Source: Euryarchaeota archaeon UBA623 (GTDB lineage: Archaea; Thermoplasmatota; Poseidoniia; Poseidoniales; Thalassarchaeaceae). From it: 8,467 nucleotides of DNA. The stretch spans positions 1 to 8,467 of the forward strand of contig DAUV01000003.1 in assembly GCA_002505325.1 (NCBI GenBank). The letters are read 5' to 3'. The notes beneath the pieces were generated by a model. That model saw nothing but the letters and a program-made list of their open reading frames with translations. It did not search any database and had not been told where the DNA came from. Position numbers and translations under genes: made by a program. This document shows, one piece after another, positions 1-5,627 of this stretch (position 1 is its first letter; every line of letters begins with the position of its first letter).

Positions 1-44
1 ATGAATCCGTCTTCATCCATCGCGACAATCATCGCTATCTTCAT
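1..44 (-). CDS. folA: Dihydrofolate reductase, N-terminal fragment (cut by window edge)
   Basis: Only the first 14 codons lie inside the window; the gene runs off the left edge. They read MKIAMIVAMDEDGF, which fits the first beta strand and following loop of dihydrofolate reductases (M-x-I-x-x-I-x-A-M-D-x-D-G-x-I-G). DHFR reduces dihydrofolate to tetrahydrofolate with NADPH in the cytoplasm, regenerating the folate that thymidylate synthase oxidises. The gene starts 9 nt after the thyA stop codon on the same strand, behind a very strong ribosome binding site, so the two are probably co-transcribed and translationally coupled. The thyA-folA order is a common pairing and supports the call. With only 14 residues visible, another Rossmann-like protein cannot be excluded. 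Confidence 0.75.
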   Translation of the reverse strand, partial: MKIAMIVAMDEDGF

Positions 45-48
45 TGGT

Positions 49-55
49 TCACCTC
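49..55 (-). promoter_or_regulatory. Shine-Dalgarno site of folA, overlapping the thyA stop codon
   Basis: On the minus strand the junction reads TGAGGTGA, then ACCA, then ATG. The GAGGTGA is a near-complete complement to the usual archaeal 16S 3' end (AUCACCUCC), and its first two bases belong to the thyA TGA stop. This geometry favours translational coupling of thyA and folA. The same arrangement recurs at the sepF-zpr1 junction. Confidence 0.85.
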
Positions 56-848
56 AGACGGAAATCGGGGCGGAGATATGTGGATGGTGGTTATAGTCAG
101 CAATCTCAATACTCTCGTTTGAGAAGTCGTCAATTGATCTAACGGAAGAGTCAAGTCTCAATGTTGGCAATTCCAGAGGTACACGGCCAATTTGCTCGCG
201 GGCCTGATCTAGGTGATTGAGATAGAGATGACAATCTCCACCCGTCCAGACGAACTCGCCGGGCTCTAGGTCGCACACCTGAGCCATCATGCAGGTCAAC
301 AGGCTGTACGAGGATATGTTGAACGGCACACCAAGGAAGGCGTCCGCACTCCTTTGGTAGAGTTGGCATGAGAGCTTTCCTTCATTCACGTAGAACTGGA
401 AGAAGGCATGGCAAGGCATCAAAGCCATCTCGTCGAGCTCACCAACATTCCAGGCCGAGACGATGATACGTCGGCTGTCGGGTGTATTCCGAATCAGGTC
501 GATGGCATTCTCAATCTGGTCAATCACTCTCCCGTCGTCCGCTTCCCACTTGCGCCACTGCTTACCGTATACAGGCCCGAGGTCACCTTCTTCGTCAGCC
601 CACTCATTCCAAATTCGGACCTTGTTATCTTGGAGGTAACCAACATTGGTATCTCCTGAGAGGAACCACAGCAACTCGTGGATAATACTTGGCCAGTGCA
701 CTCTCTTAGTGGTCACCGCAGGGAAGCCTTCGGAGAGGTCGAAACGCATCTGGTGTCCAAACACCGAAATCGTTCCCGTGCCTGTACGGTCACCCTTCTC
801 CTCGCCCTCTGCGAGAATCCGACGTAAGAAATCCAGATACTGCTGCAT
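54..848 (-). CDS. thyA: Thymidylate synthase, bacterial ThyA type
   Basis: Converts dUMP to dTMP, using 5,10-methylenetetrahydrofolate as both carbon donor and reductant; it acts as a cytoplasmic dimer in DNA precursor synthesis. The protein is 264 residues, the same length as E. coli ThyA, and aligns with it almost without gaps, so E. coli numbering applies directly: R21 in RTGTGT, E58, W80, the nucleophile C146 in MPCHAFFQFYV, R166 and D169 in the RSADAFLG stretch, N177 in PFNISSY, and H207/Y209 in the GGDCHLY segment. Every expected catalytic and dUMP-binding residue is present. The ATG at 848 gives the canonical N-terminus; no strong Shine-Dalgarno precedes it (only AGGTCGG about 8 nt upstream, possibly sequestered in a hairpin). 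It forms an operon with the downstream folA. The unusually bacterial-looking sequence in an archaeal context suggests acquisition from bacteria. Confidence 0.98.
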   Translation of the reverse strand: MQQYLDFLRRILAEGEEKGDRTGTGTISVFGHQMRFDLSEGFPAVTTKRVHWPSIIHELLWFLSGDTNVGYLQDNKVRIWNEWADEEGDLGPVYGKQWRKWEADDGRVIDQIENAIDLIRNTPDSRRIIVSAWNVGELDEMALMPCHAFFQFYVNEGKLSCQLYQRSADAFLGVPFNISSYSLLTCMMAQVCDLEPGEFVWTGGDCHLYLNHLDQAREQIGRVPLELPTLRLDSSVRSIDDFSNESIEIADYNHHPHISAPISV

Positions 849-855
849 ATGCTGT

Positions 856-908
856 CCGACCTGTGCGTCGGTAGTCCATCAAGGATGCGGCTTGTTCGAA
901 CTACCGAC
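856..908 (-). promoter_or_regulatory. Inverted-repeat cluster upstream of thyA
   Basis: Three complementary segments lie in the divergent region between thyA and the membrane-protein gene. Read on the thyA strand they are A = GTCGGTAGT (908-900), B = ACTACCGAC (875-867) and C = GTCGG (860-856). A and B are perfect 9-nt inverted repeats with a 24-nt spacer. The CCGAC part of B can instead pair with C over a 6-nt loop. C belongs to AGGTCGG, the only Shine-Dalgarno-like sequence ahead of the thyA ATG at 848. It could be an RNA switch in the leader or a DNA operator; neither is proved, and the transcription start is unknown. Confidence 0.4.
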
Positions 909-978
909 ATCTAAGACAGAGTCTTTCAATTGAGATACTAACACAAGAGTTGATGGCTGCCTTCTATTGCCCCCTGAT

Positions 979-2082
979 ATGCGCAACAGGGGCATAGGAG
1001 CCTTGCTCATGGCAGCCTTGCTGACCATTGCAACAACAGCACCTACTGTCGCGGCCGAGTGGGAGGATGACAGCTGGCTGAGTAACATAATCGGCCCAGA
1101 GAGACTGGCCCATGGTGACGAGTTCGGCTGCCACGGCTACGAAGGAATCGCCATCACTGAGGAACTCTGGGTCATCGAGTCATGTAGAGACTACATCGTC
1201 GAATTTACCAACGCCTCACGTTGGGGCTCGCACCCAATATCCTTCGGAGTTCCCGGCCAGCAACTCGATGATATCACCGCGACCGCTTTGGTCGAAGCCG
1301 GTTTCGAAATCGTAGGCGATTTGCTGACTGAGGTGCCTGAAGGACTCATCGCTATGACGAGGAATGGGGGCAGTTTGGAGCAAGGAATTGCAGACCGCGA
1401 ACTGCTAGAATCAATTGAGGAGAACACCCTAATCAGCATCTATTGGGAAGCTAGGAAGGATGACCTCAAATTGAGAGAGGATCAAGAGGTGATGTCATGG
1501 CTCGAGCAAGAGGATGTATGGTTCACCACTTGGGGCGAATGGCACCACCACCAAATATCGGGCAACGAGGTTGTCGTAACCGTCGAGGGAAGCACCATCA
1601 CAGCTACACTACCAAACCAGTCTCCGTGGTCTGTTCCTGGCACAGTAAGGCTACAGTTCGACAAGGGAGTGGGGCGAGTCACTGACTCCTCAGGCTCTGA
1701 CTTGACGGGCATCGAAGTGGACCAGCGCAACCTCCTTGTCGGCTGGAGTGCGGTAGCCGATGGAATGCTCCTGACGATAGAACCAGGCACGACTGTTTTC
1801 ATAGAACTCGACGGTGAGCCCAATTACACTCTGTCAACTCCTCAAGTCACGTTTAATGGGCTGCACCACGCCGTCACAGTGGTCGGCCACCATACTACCA
1901 ATCTGTTCCAATGGTCCTCGGATTTCCAAGAGTCAAATCTCGTGTTCACGTGGCTCATCGAGAGGCCGGCGGAAATTGAGATGAACTGGGCCCTCCCTGT
2001 GATTGCAGTAGCCGTGTTGATTGCAGTACCAGTGAGTATCAACTACCTTGTTAAGAGAGATCAGAGAGAACTCACCGAATAG
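979..2082 (+). CDS. Secreted/type I membrane protein of unknown function
   Basis: I do not recognise the family. With the ATG at 979 the protein is 367 residues. The first 26 residues form a standard Sec signal peptide: MRNR, a hydrophobic stretch around residues 8-19, and a likely cleavage near TVA-AEW. A TTG four codons earlier (967) is in frame but adds PPD ahead of a good signal and is less likely. Residues about 30-335 would be extracellular, with two cysteines (C51, C69) that could form a disulfide, three N-glycosylation sequons (N78, N213, N282) and His clusters (189-191, 296-297, 304-305). Residues about 337-357 form one hydrophobic helix followed by the charged tail KRDQRELTE, so the predicted topology is outside with a short cytoplasmic end. 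The region from about 195 to 330 is rich in short beta-strand-like stretches. There is no Shine-Dalgarno, so it may be leaderless. Its stop abuts that of the convergent dehydrogenase gene with no base between. Possible roles (surface receptor, binding protein) are guesses. Confidence 0.8.
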   Translation: MRNRGIGALLMAALLTIATTAPTVAAEWEDDSWLSNIIGPERLAHGDEFGCHGYEGIAITEELWVIESCRDYIVEFTNASRWGSHPISFGVPGQQLDDITATALVEAGFEIVGDLLTEVPEGLIAMTRNGGSLEQGIADRELLESIEENTLISIYWEARKDDLKLREDQEVMSWLEQEDVWFTTWGEWHHHQISGNEVVVTVEGSTITATLPNQSPWSVPGTVRLQFDKGVGRVTDSSGSDLTGIEVDQRNLLVGWSAVADGMLLTIEPGTTVFIELDGEPNYTLSTPQVTFNGLHHAVTVVGHHTTNLFQWSSDFQESNLVFTWLIERPAEIEMNWALPVIAVAVLIAVPVSINYLVKRDQRELTE

Positions 2083-3144
2083 TCACAACTTGATTTCCGG
2101 CCCTTCGATTCTAACTCTCTCCGAGCGCATGGTTTGGATAATCCGAGCAACCACCTCTGGTGCCAGTGTCTCAGGTGCATGCACGCCTGGGGGGAGCATC
2201 TCGGGGTCGGCCAGCCACTCCTCGACGCAACACGCGGTCACCATCCCGGTGCTGCGCGCCATTGACGAACCATCATCGCCCCCGTGGTCAACAACTCTCC
2301 AAACCATCTCGGTGCCATCATGACCCTCAGCCCTGACTTCCATCCAAGTAAATTCAGGCATCTTGTGATCGTACCACCATTCATGCAGTAATTCATCCTC
2401 ATCTAGGGTACCCGCATCCCTCTGATCGATGAATCGCTGAATATGACCTGGCCATCGGACAGTATACTCTGACATCTCGACAGCGGGTATCGAGCTGAGC
2501 ACACTGCGTAAACCGTCGGTCAAGAAAGCCTCCATCTGACCGTGTTCCGGGACATCAATCATATGACGCTCTGTAAGTGCAGGTAGAACTACCTCCTCTC
2601 CAGCTCTGATGACTCTTGCAGGTCTGGTATACTCCGCGATGACATCAGTGGGTGAGAACGGAGCCATGTAGTTCCAACCTCCTGTTGGCCCAGTTGGATT
2701 ACCACCGACTCGGACTTCACCTCTAAATAACGGACCCAGCCTACGATACGCTTCTGCTAGAAGCATGTTTGACAAACCGGGTGCTATGCCCACATCCCAC
2801 AGAATACTAGTCCCCCAATCTCTTGCTTTCTCATTATGCAAGTCAGGAGTATCATCACTGAAACTGAGGTCAACTGTCCTGTAACTCTGTTCATTCAACG
2901 TATTCATTGCAATCTTTCCTATATCTCCAGGTAGCATGTTGACGACTATATCCACCTCTGCGTATTCATTCAGTTCACTACAGTGGTCGAGCGCATCGCC
3001 GTGATGAATCATTATTCTAGGGTATCCCACTACTATTGGTCTGGGATTCATGTCGTGCACATGCACATCATGCCCGCTATCAGCCAACCTGCATGCGACA
3101 TATGAGCCCACGAGCCCTGCTCCAATGCAGTGTATGGACGCCAT
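2083..3144 (-). CDS. Saccharopine dehydrogenase / lysine 6-dehydrogenase family oxidoreductase
   Basis: A cytoplasmic NAD(P)-dependent oxidoreductase of 353 residues. The N-terminus (MASIHCIGAGLVGS) is a Rossmann strand and glycine loop (GAGLVGS, residues 8-14), with a likely nucleotide-ribose acidic residue at D31. The middle holds the family signature DVGIAPGLSN (117-126). Later come TVRWPGH (228-234), STGM (298-301) and PPGVHAPE (318-325), matching the C-terminal part of lysine 6-dehydrogenases and saccharopine reductases. Lysine 6-dehydrogenase oxidises the epsilon-amino group of L-lysine to give allysine; saccharopine enzymes interconvert saccharopine with lysine or allysine plus glutamate. 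The sequence does not separate these, and no lysine pathway gene lies nearby, so the substrate is open. The start at 3144 is supported by GAGG (3153-3150) 5 nt upstream. It is divergent from trpS (99-bp gap) and convergent, with zero gap, with the membrane-protein gene. Confidence 0.85.
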   Translation of the reverse strand: MASIHCIGAGLVGSYVACRLADSGHDVHVHDMNPRPIVVGYPRIMIHHGDALDHCSELNEYAEVDIVVNMLPGDIGKIAMNTLNEQSYRTVDLSFSDDTPDLHNEKARDWGTSILWDVGIAPGLSNMLLAEAYRRLGPLFRGEVRVGGNPTGPTGGWNYMAPFSPTDVIAEYTRPARVIRAGEEVVLPALTERHMIDVPEHGQMEAFLTDGLRSVLSSIPAVEMSEYTVRWPGHIQRFIDQRDAGTLDEDELLHEWWYDHKMPEFTWMEVRAEGHDGTEMVWRVVDHGGDDGSSMARSTGMVTACCVEEWLADPEMLPPGVHAPETLAPEVVARIIQTMRSERVRIEGPEIKL

Positions 3145-3243
3145 GGGACCCTCGAAGGCGGCTACATACTTCGGTCTAACGGTTGGACTCTTCGTGGCTT
3201 CAAGGGGCGATGCCTTGATTGAGGGTATTGCAGACCACGAGAC
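3145..3243. other. Divergent promoter region between dehydrogenase gene and trpS
   Basis: This 99-bp gap must hold both promoters. I find the GAGG ribosome binding site of the minus-strand gene at 3150-3153, but no convincing TATA box or BRE in either direction and no Shine-Dalgarno at the right distance from the trpS GTG. The nearest G-rich stretch, GAGGG at 3221-3225, is 18 nt away. trpS may therefore be leaderless. Confidence 0.5.
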
Positions 3244-4623
3244 GTGGCGGGAGGCGAACGCATAGACCCATGGTCGTCCGAGCAGTCACAGGACTATGCG
3301 AGAATTATCGAACAGTTCGGCCTCGGCTCAGTGAATCCATCCGAACTCCCCAATCCCGGAATGTTGCACCGTCGAGGTATCGTTTTTGCCCATCGTGATC
3401 TCGACGTGGTTCTCGGCTGCATCCAGCGTGCAGAGCCCTTTGGAGTTCTGACAGGTCTGATGCCTAGTGGTAGGATGCACCTTGGCCATTCTATGGTCAT
3501 AGACCAAGTCAGATGGTTTCAGGAGCAGGGCGCTGACATCACAGTGACAGTTGCCGACCTCGAGGCACTAGCTACGCGAGGCACCTCCCTCAAAGAGGGT
3601 CGTAAGACTGCCCTGAATGAGTACGTCCACAACTATGCTGCCCTCGGCCTCGATCCTGAATCTACTAAGGTGTACTTCCAGAGCTCGAGACCGGCCGTTC
3701 AGCGACTTGCGTTTACTCTGGGCAAGAGGACCAATCTATCGGAGTTCGAGGCGATATACGGATTCAGTGGTGAGACCAATCTGGCTCATGTTCAGGCACC
3801 GCTGGTACAAGTCGGCGACATCATCCATCCCCAACTGGAAGACTTCGGTGGATTGCGACCCATCGTAGTACCTGTCGGCATCGATCAAGACCCTCATCTA
3901 AGACTCACTCGTGGTATTGCGGGCAAGACCCATTGGTTCAATGTAAAGCCACGTAAGGAAGGAGGTCTGACGGTAGCACTATCTGTGCAGGAGGGCAATC
4001 AGCGAGCACTGGGGGTCTTCGACGGAAAGGTAGATGTCTCTGCAAGAACCACCCTCTTCGAGCGAATGGCAGGGGCACTTGCTCCTCTGGGCTTTGCTGA
4101 CACGCTCGCTAATCCTATGTATGGCACAATCGACATTCCTGCCGCTACTCTTGACGACCGCGCTCGTGTGCGGATGCAAATGCTCGCCCTAGAGCGCGAA
4201 CTAGGTGGTATGGGTTTGATGCCACCCTGTTCGACTTACCATAGGTTCGCAGTGGGCATGACGGGAAACAAGATGTCCTCTTCGCAACCTGAGACGACGA
4301 TTTTCATGGATGAGTCGATTGAGGAGATGGAAGTGAAGGTCAAGCGCTCATTCAGTGGAGGGCAGCCTACTGTCGAGGAGCATCGACGTCTCGGCGGCGA
4401 TTGCTCCAAAGATGTGGCTTTCCAGTACCTCCAATTTTTCTTCGAGCGCGATGACAACGCTCTATCTGAAATTAAGGCAGAGTATGAGAGCGGCCGAATG
4501 CTCGCAGGAGAAATCAAGCAAATTTGTATAGATAGGGCCACAGAGTGGCTGCACGAATTATCCGAACGCAGAGACATGTGGTCCGACAGACTGGATGAGT
4601 TCCTCGCCCCAGACGCTCTTTAG
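3244..4623 (+). CDS. trpS: Tryptophanyl-tRNA synthetase, archaeal/eukaryotic type
   Basis: Class I aminoacyl-tRNA synthetase that charges tRNA-Trp with tryptophan using ATP. It is 459 residues, somewhat longer than many archaeal TrpRS. Landmarks are the IDPWSS N-terminal motif (7-12), HRRGIVFAHRDLD (42-54), the HIGH-type signature PSGRMHLGH (74-82), VGIDQDPHLRLTR (211-223), the signature NKMSSSQPE (342-350), GGDCSKDVAFQYL (384-396) and the C-terminal AGEIK (421-425). All are typical of the archaeal/eukaryotic branch and not of bacterial TrpRS. Between about 233 and 328 lies an extra segment of about 95 residues that compact TrpRS lack; from memory, haloarchaeal TrpRS carry an insertion at this place. 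The GTG at 3244 is the only standard start after the in-frame TGA at 3220 that keeps the conserved IDPW. An alternative is an AUA at 3262 (residue 7), 7 nt after GGGAGG. The stop overlaps the zpr1 stop by 4 nt. Confidence 0.97.
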   Translation: MAGGERIDPWSSEQSQDYARIIEQFGLGSVNPSELPNPGMLHRRGIVFAHRDLDVVLGCIQRAEPFGVLTGLMPSGRMHLGHSMVIDQVRWFQEQGADITVTVADLEALATRGTSLKEGRKTALNEYVHNYAALGLDPESTKVYFQSSRPAVQRLAFTLGKRTNLSEFEAIYGFSGETNLAHVQAPLVQVGDIIHPQLEDFGGLRPIVVPVGIDQDPHLRLTRGIAGKTHWFNVKPRKEGGLTVALSVQEGNQRALGVFDGKVDVSARTTLFERMAGALAPLGFADTLANPMYGTIDIPAATLDDRARVRMQMLALERELGGMGLMPPCSTYHRFAVGMTGNKMSSSQPETTIFMDESIEEMEVKVKRSFSGGQPTVEEHRRLGGDCSKDVAFQYLQFFFERDDNALSEIKAEYESGRMLAGEIKQICIDRATEWLHELSERRDMWSDRLDEFLAPDAL

Positions 4624-5204
4624 AGGACATCTGTGTCGAACACTGGAATGGATGGGCCTGTCTGTAACACAGACAACTCGTCCTCAGTGAGGTCCCTCGG
4701 GTGCGCATCTTCGTGAAGAATCTGACTATGCCCCATCGGATCTAGTAGTAGGAGTTCAATAGACCTATGTCCAGCACTAATTTTCTCGATCTCCCGCAGA
4801 AGAACTTCGCATTGTTCAGCCGTATCATTGTCATCAGCCTGTCTATGAAGCATCATGATGACATCCTCAAAACGGTTGAACACTCCTTCGATATTGGAGA
4901 TGTAACCCGACGAACTACTTCCAGGGGAGGCTTCGAGAGACAGTTCAACCAGTCTCACTGTGCATGATGAGGAGCGCACTACTCTCGCATTCAAATGCTC
5001 AGGCGAATTTACTTTGAGGCTCCATCCACCGGGCTTACTACCTTCGGCAGGGATGAAGTCGGTATGCTTCCAACCGCATGAGTTGCAAAATATGGTCAAC
5101 TGTGTGTGTTCTCCGAAATATGGTATCTCCGAAGTGTGTGCTATCATCGTCAACTCTTTGCCAGAATCGCAGACTGGGCATGGCTGCTCAATACGGCTCT
5201 CTAT
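4620..5204 (-). CDS. zpr1: ZPR1-type C4 zinc-finger protein, probable AUA start
   Basis: Single-module archaeal relative of eukaryotic ZPR1. Eukaryotic Zpr1 is a dedicated folding chaperone of elongation factor eEF1A; an equivalent role on archaeal EF1A is inference. From an AUA at 5204 the product is 194 residues. The zinc site is C9/C12 (CPVC) with C40/C43 (CNSC), followed by the ZPR1 pattern: TSEIPYFGEH (24-33), VVRSSSCTVRLVEL (75-88), SPGSSSSGYISNIEGV (93-108) and LLLDPMGHSQI (152-162). No ATG, GTG or TTG lies between the in-frame TGA of sepF (5216-5214) and the first CxxC. The first standard start, TTG at 5153, would delete C9/C12. The AUA sits 4 nt after a perfect Shine-Dalgarno, in the same register as the folA ATG, so it is the best start; AUU at 5192 is a weaker option. 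The gene follows sepF by 9 nt, likely in one operon. Its TAA overlaps the trpS stop. An ATG-to-ATA sequencing error is possible. Confidence 0.9.
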   Translation of the reverse strand: MESRIEQPCPVCDSGKELTMIAHTSEIPYFGEHTQLTIFCNSCGWKHTDFIPAEGSKPGGWSLKVNSPEHLNARVVRSSSCTVRLVELSLEASPGSSSSGYISNIEGVFNRFEDVIMMLHRQADDNDTAEQCEVLLREIEKISAGHRSIELLLLDPMGHSQILHEDAHPRDLTEDELSVLQTGPSIPVFDTDVL

Positions 5205-5207
5205 GGA

Positions 5208-5215
5208 ATCACCTC
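5208..5215 (-). promoter_or_regulatory. Shine-Dalgarno site that fixes the zpr1 AUA start
   Basis: The minus strand reads GAGGTGAT, an eight-base complement to the archaeal 16S 3' end, starting inside the sepF TGA stop (5216-5214). Counting from the end of AGGTG, the first base of the AUA follows after 5 nt. The same AGGTG-plus-5 register precedes folA (ATG at 44) and psmB (ATG at 5791). This decides the start codon of zpr1. Confidence 0.85.
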
Positions 5216-5627
5216 AGAAGTACATCGATGTACCCTCGGACTTCCGAGTGCTCTCGAAATTTGAGGGTAGCAGGAGAAGCCGCGAATTTCCCAGTCTGAC
5301 TACCTCGCCGCATAGGTCATCTTCTACGAAGCTCCTAAGTCTCTCTACTGCTGTCTGCAACTCAAGCTCCCTGCTCAGCATCCGACTCATCTCTACGATT
5401 ACTAGGTCACCATCTGATACCCAATCCATCACCATGGGCACACCTGTGATATCGTCGAGTACTGCCCGATGGACGATGGCATCACCCGTTCCTCTGGATA
5501 CAGGGGCGTCGGGATATCTGTCTGCAAGGTCGTGGTAGTTCTCACCGGGTTCAATAGCCATGCCCGCTTCATCCGGGATACTGGGCATCTCTATCCAACG
5601 CGGTCCGTCCGCCTCGCCCCTAGCCAT
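5214..5627 (-). CDS. sepF: SepF-like protein (DUF552), probable FtsZ anchor
   Basis: A 137-residue protein whose residues about 50-125 fit the SepF fold: strand HRAVLDDI, helix TGVPMVMDWVSDG, strand DLVIVEMSRM (74-83), a long helix around LQTAVERLRSFVED (90-103), then GEVVRLG (107-113) and the final strand LLLLPSNFE (117-125). In archaea SepF binds the C-terminal tail of FtsZ and tethers it to the membrane at the division site. The core call is from pattern recognition and is good but not certain. Known archaeal SepF proteins start with an amphipathic membrane-targeting helix. Here residues 1-45 are acidic and Gly/Pro-rich with no such helix, and an in-frame TAG at 5642-5640 prevents a longer N-terminus. 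The start is uncertain: GGAGG (5651-5647) is 19 nt from the ATG at 5627, and M14 or M23 are alternatives. It is divergent from psmB, and upstream of and in frame with zpr1. Confidence 0.75.
   Translation of the reverse strand: MARGEADGPRWIEMPSIPDEAGMAIEPGENYHDLADRYPDAPVSRGTGDAIVHRAVLDDITGVPMVMDWVSDGDLVIVEMSRMLSRELELQTAVERLRSFVEDDLCGEVVRLGNSRLLLLPSNFESTRKSEGTSMYF

Noticed and set aside
967..978. TTG start at 967 for the membrane protein
   Set aside because: The ATG at 979 gives a cleaner signal peptide with basic residues directly at the N-terminus; the TTG has no ribosome site.
2048..2323. Plus-strand open frame running over the 2082/2083 junction
   Set aside because: It lies opposite the conserved C-terminal half of the dehydrogenase and has no ribosome site or recognisable sequence.
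1386..3242. Similar 15-mers ATTGCAGACC-G/A-CGA at about 1386 and 3228
   Set aside because: One lies inside a coding region and the other in a promoter region, there is no flanking similarity, and two copies do not form a repeat family.
4620..5153. TTG start at 5153 for ZPR1
   Set aside because: It would remove the first CxxC of the C4 zinc site although the upstream codons clearly encode it in frame.
5214..5216. TGA between sepF and zpr1 as selenocysteine or a reassigned codon
   Set aside because: TGA also ends thyA, psmB and the dehydrogenase gene at their expected lengths, and a strong ribosome site overlaps this TGA, so a normal stop is the simpler reading.
4960..5538. Long open frame on the plus strand opposite zpr1 and sepF (192 codons)
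   Set aside because: It overlaps two genes with recognisable conserved motifs, and its translation shows no domain and has the composition of an antisense shadow.
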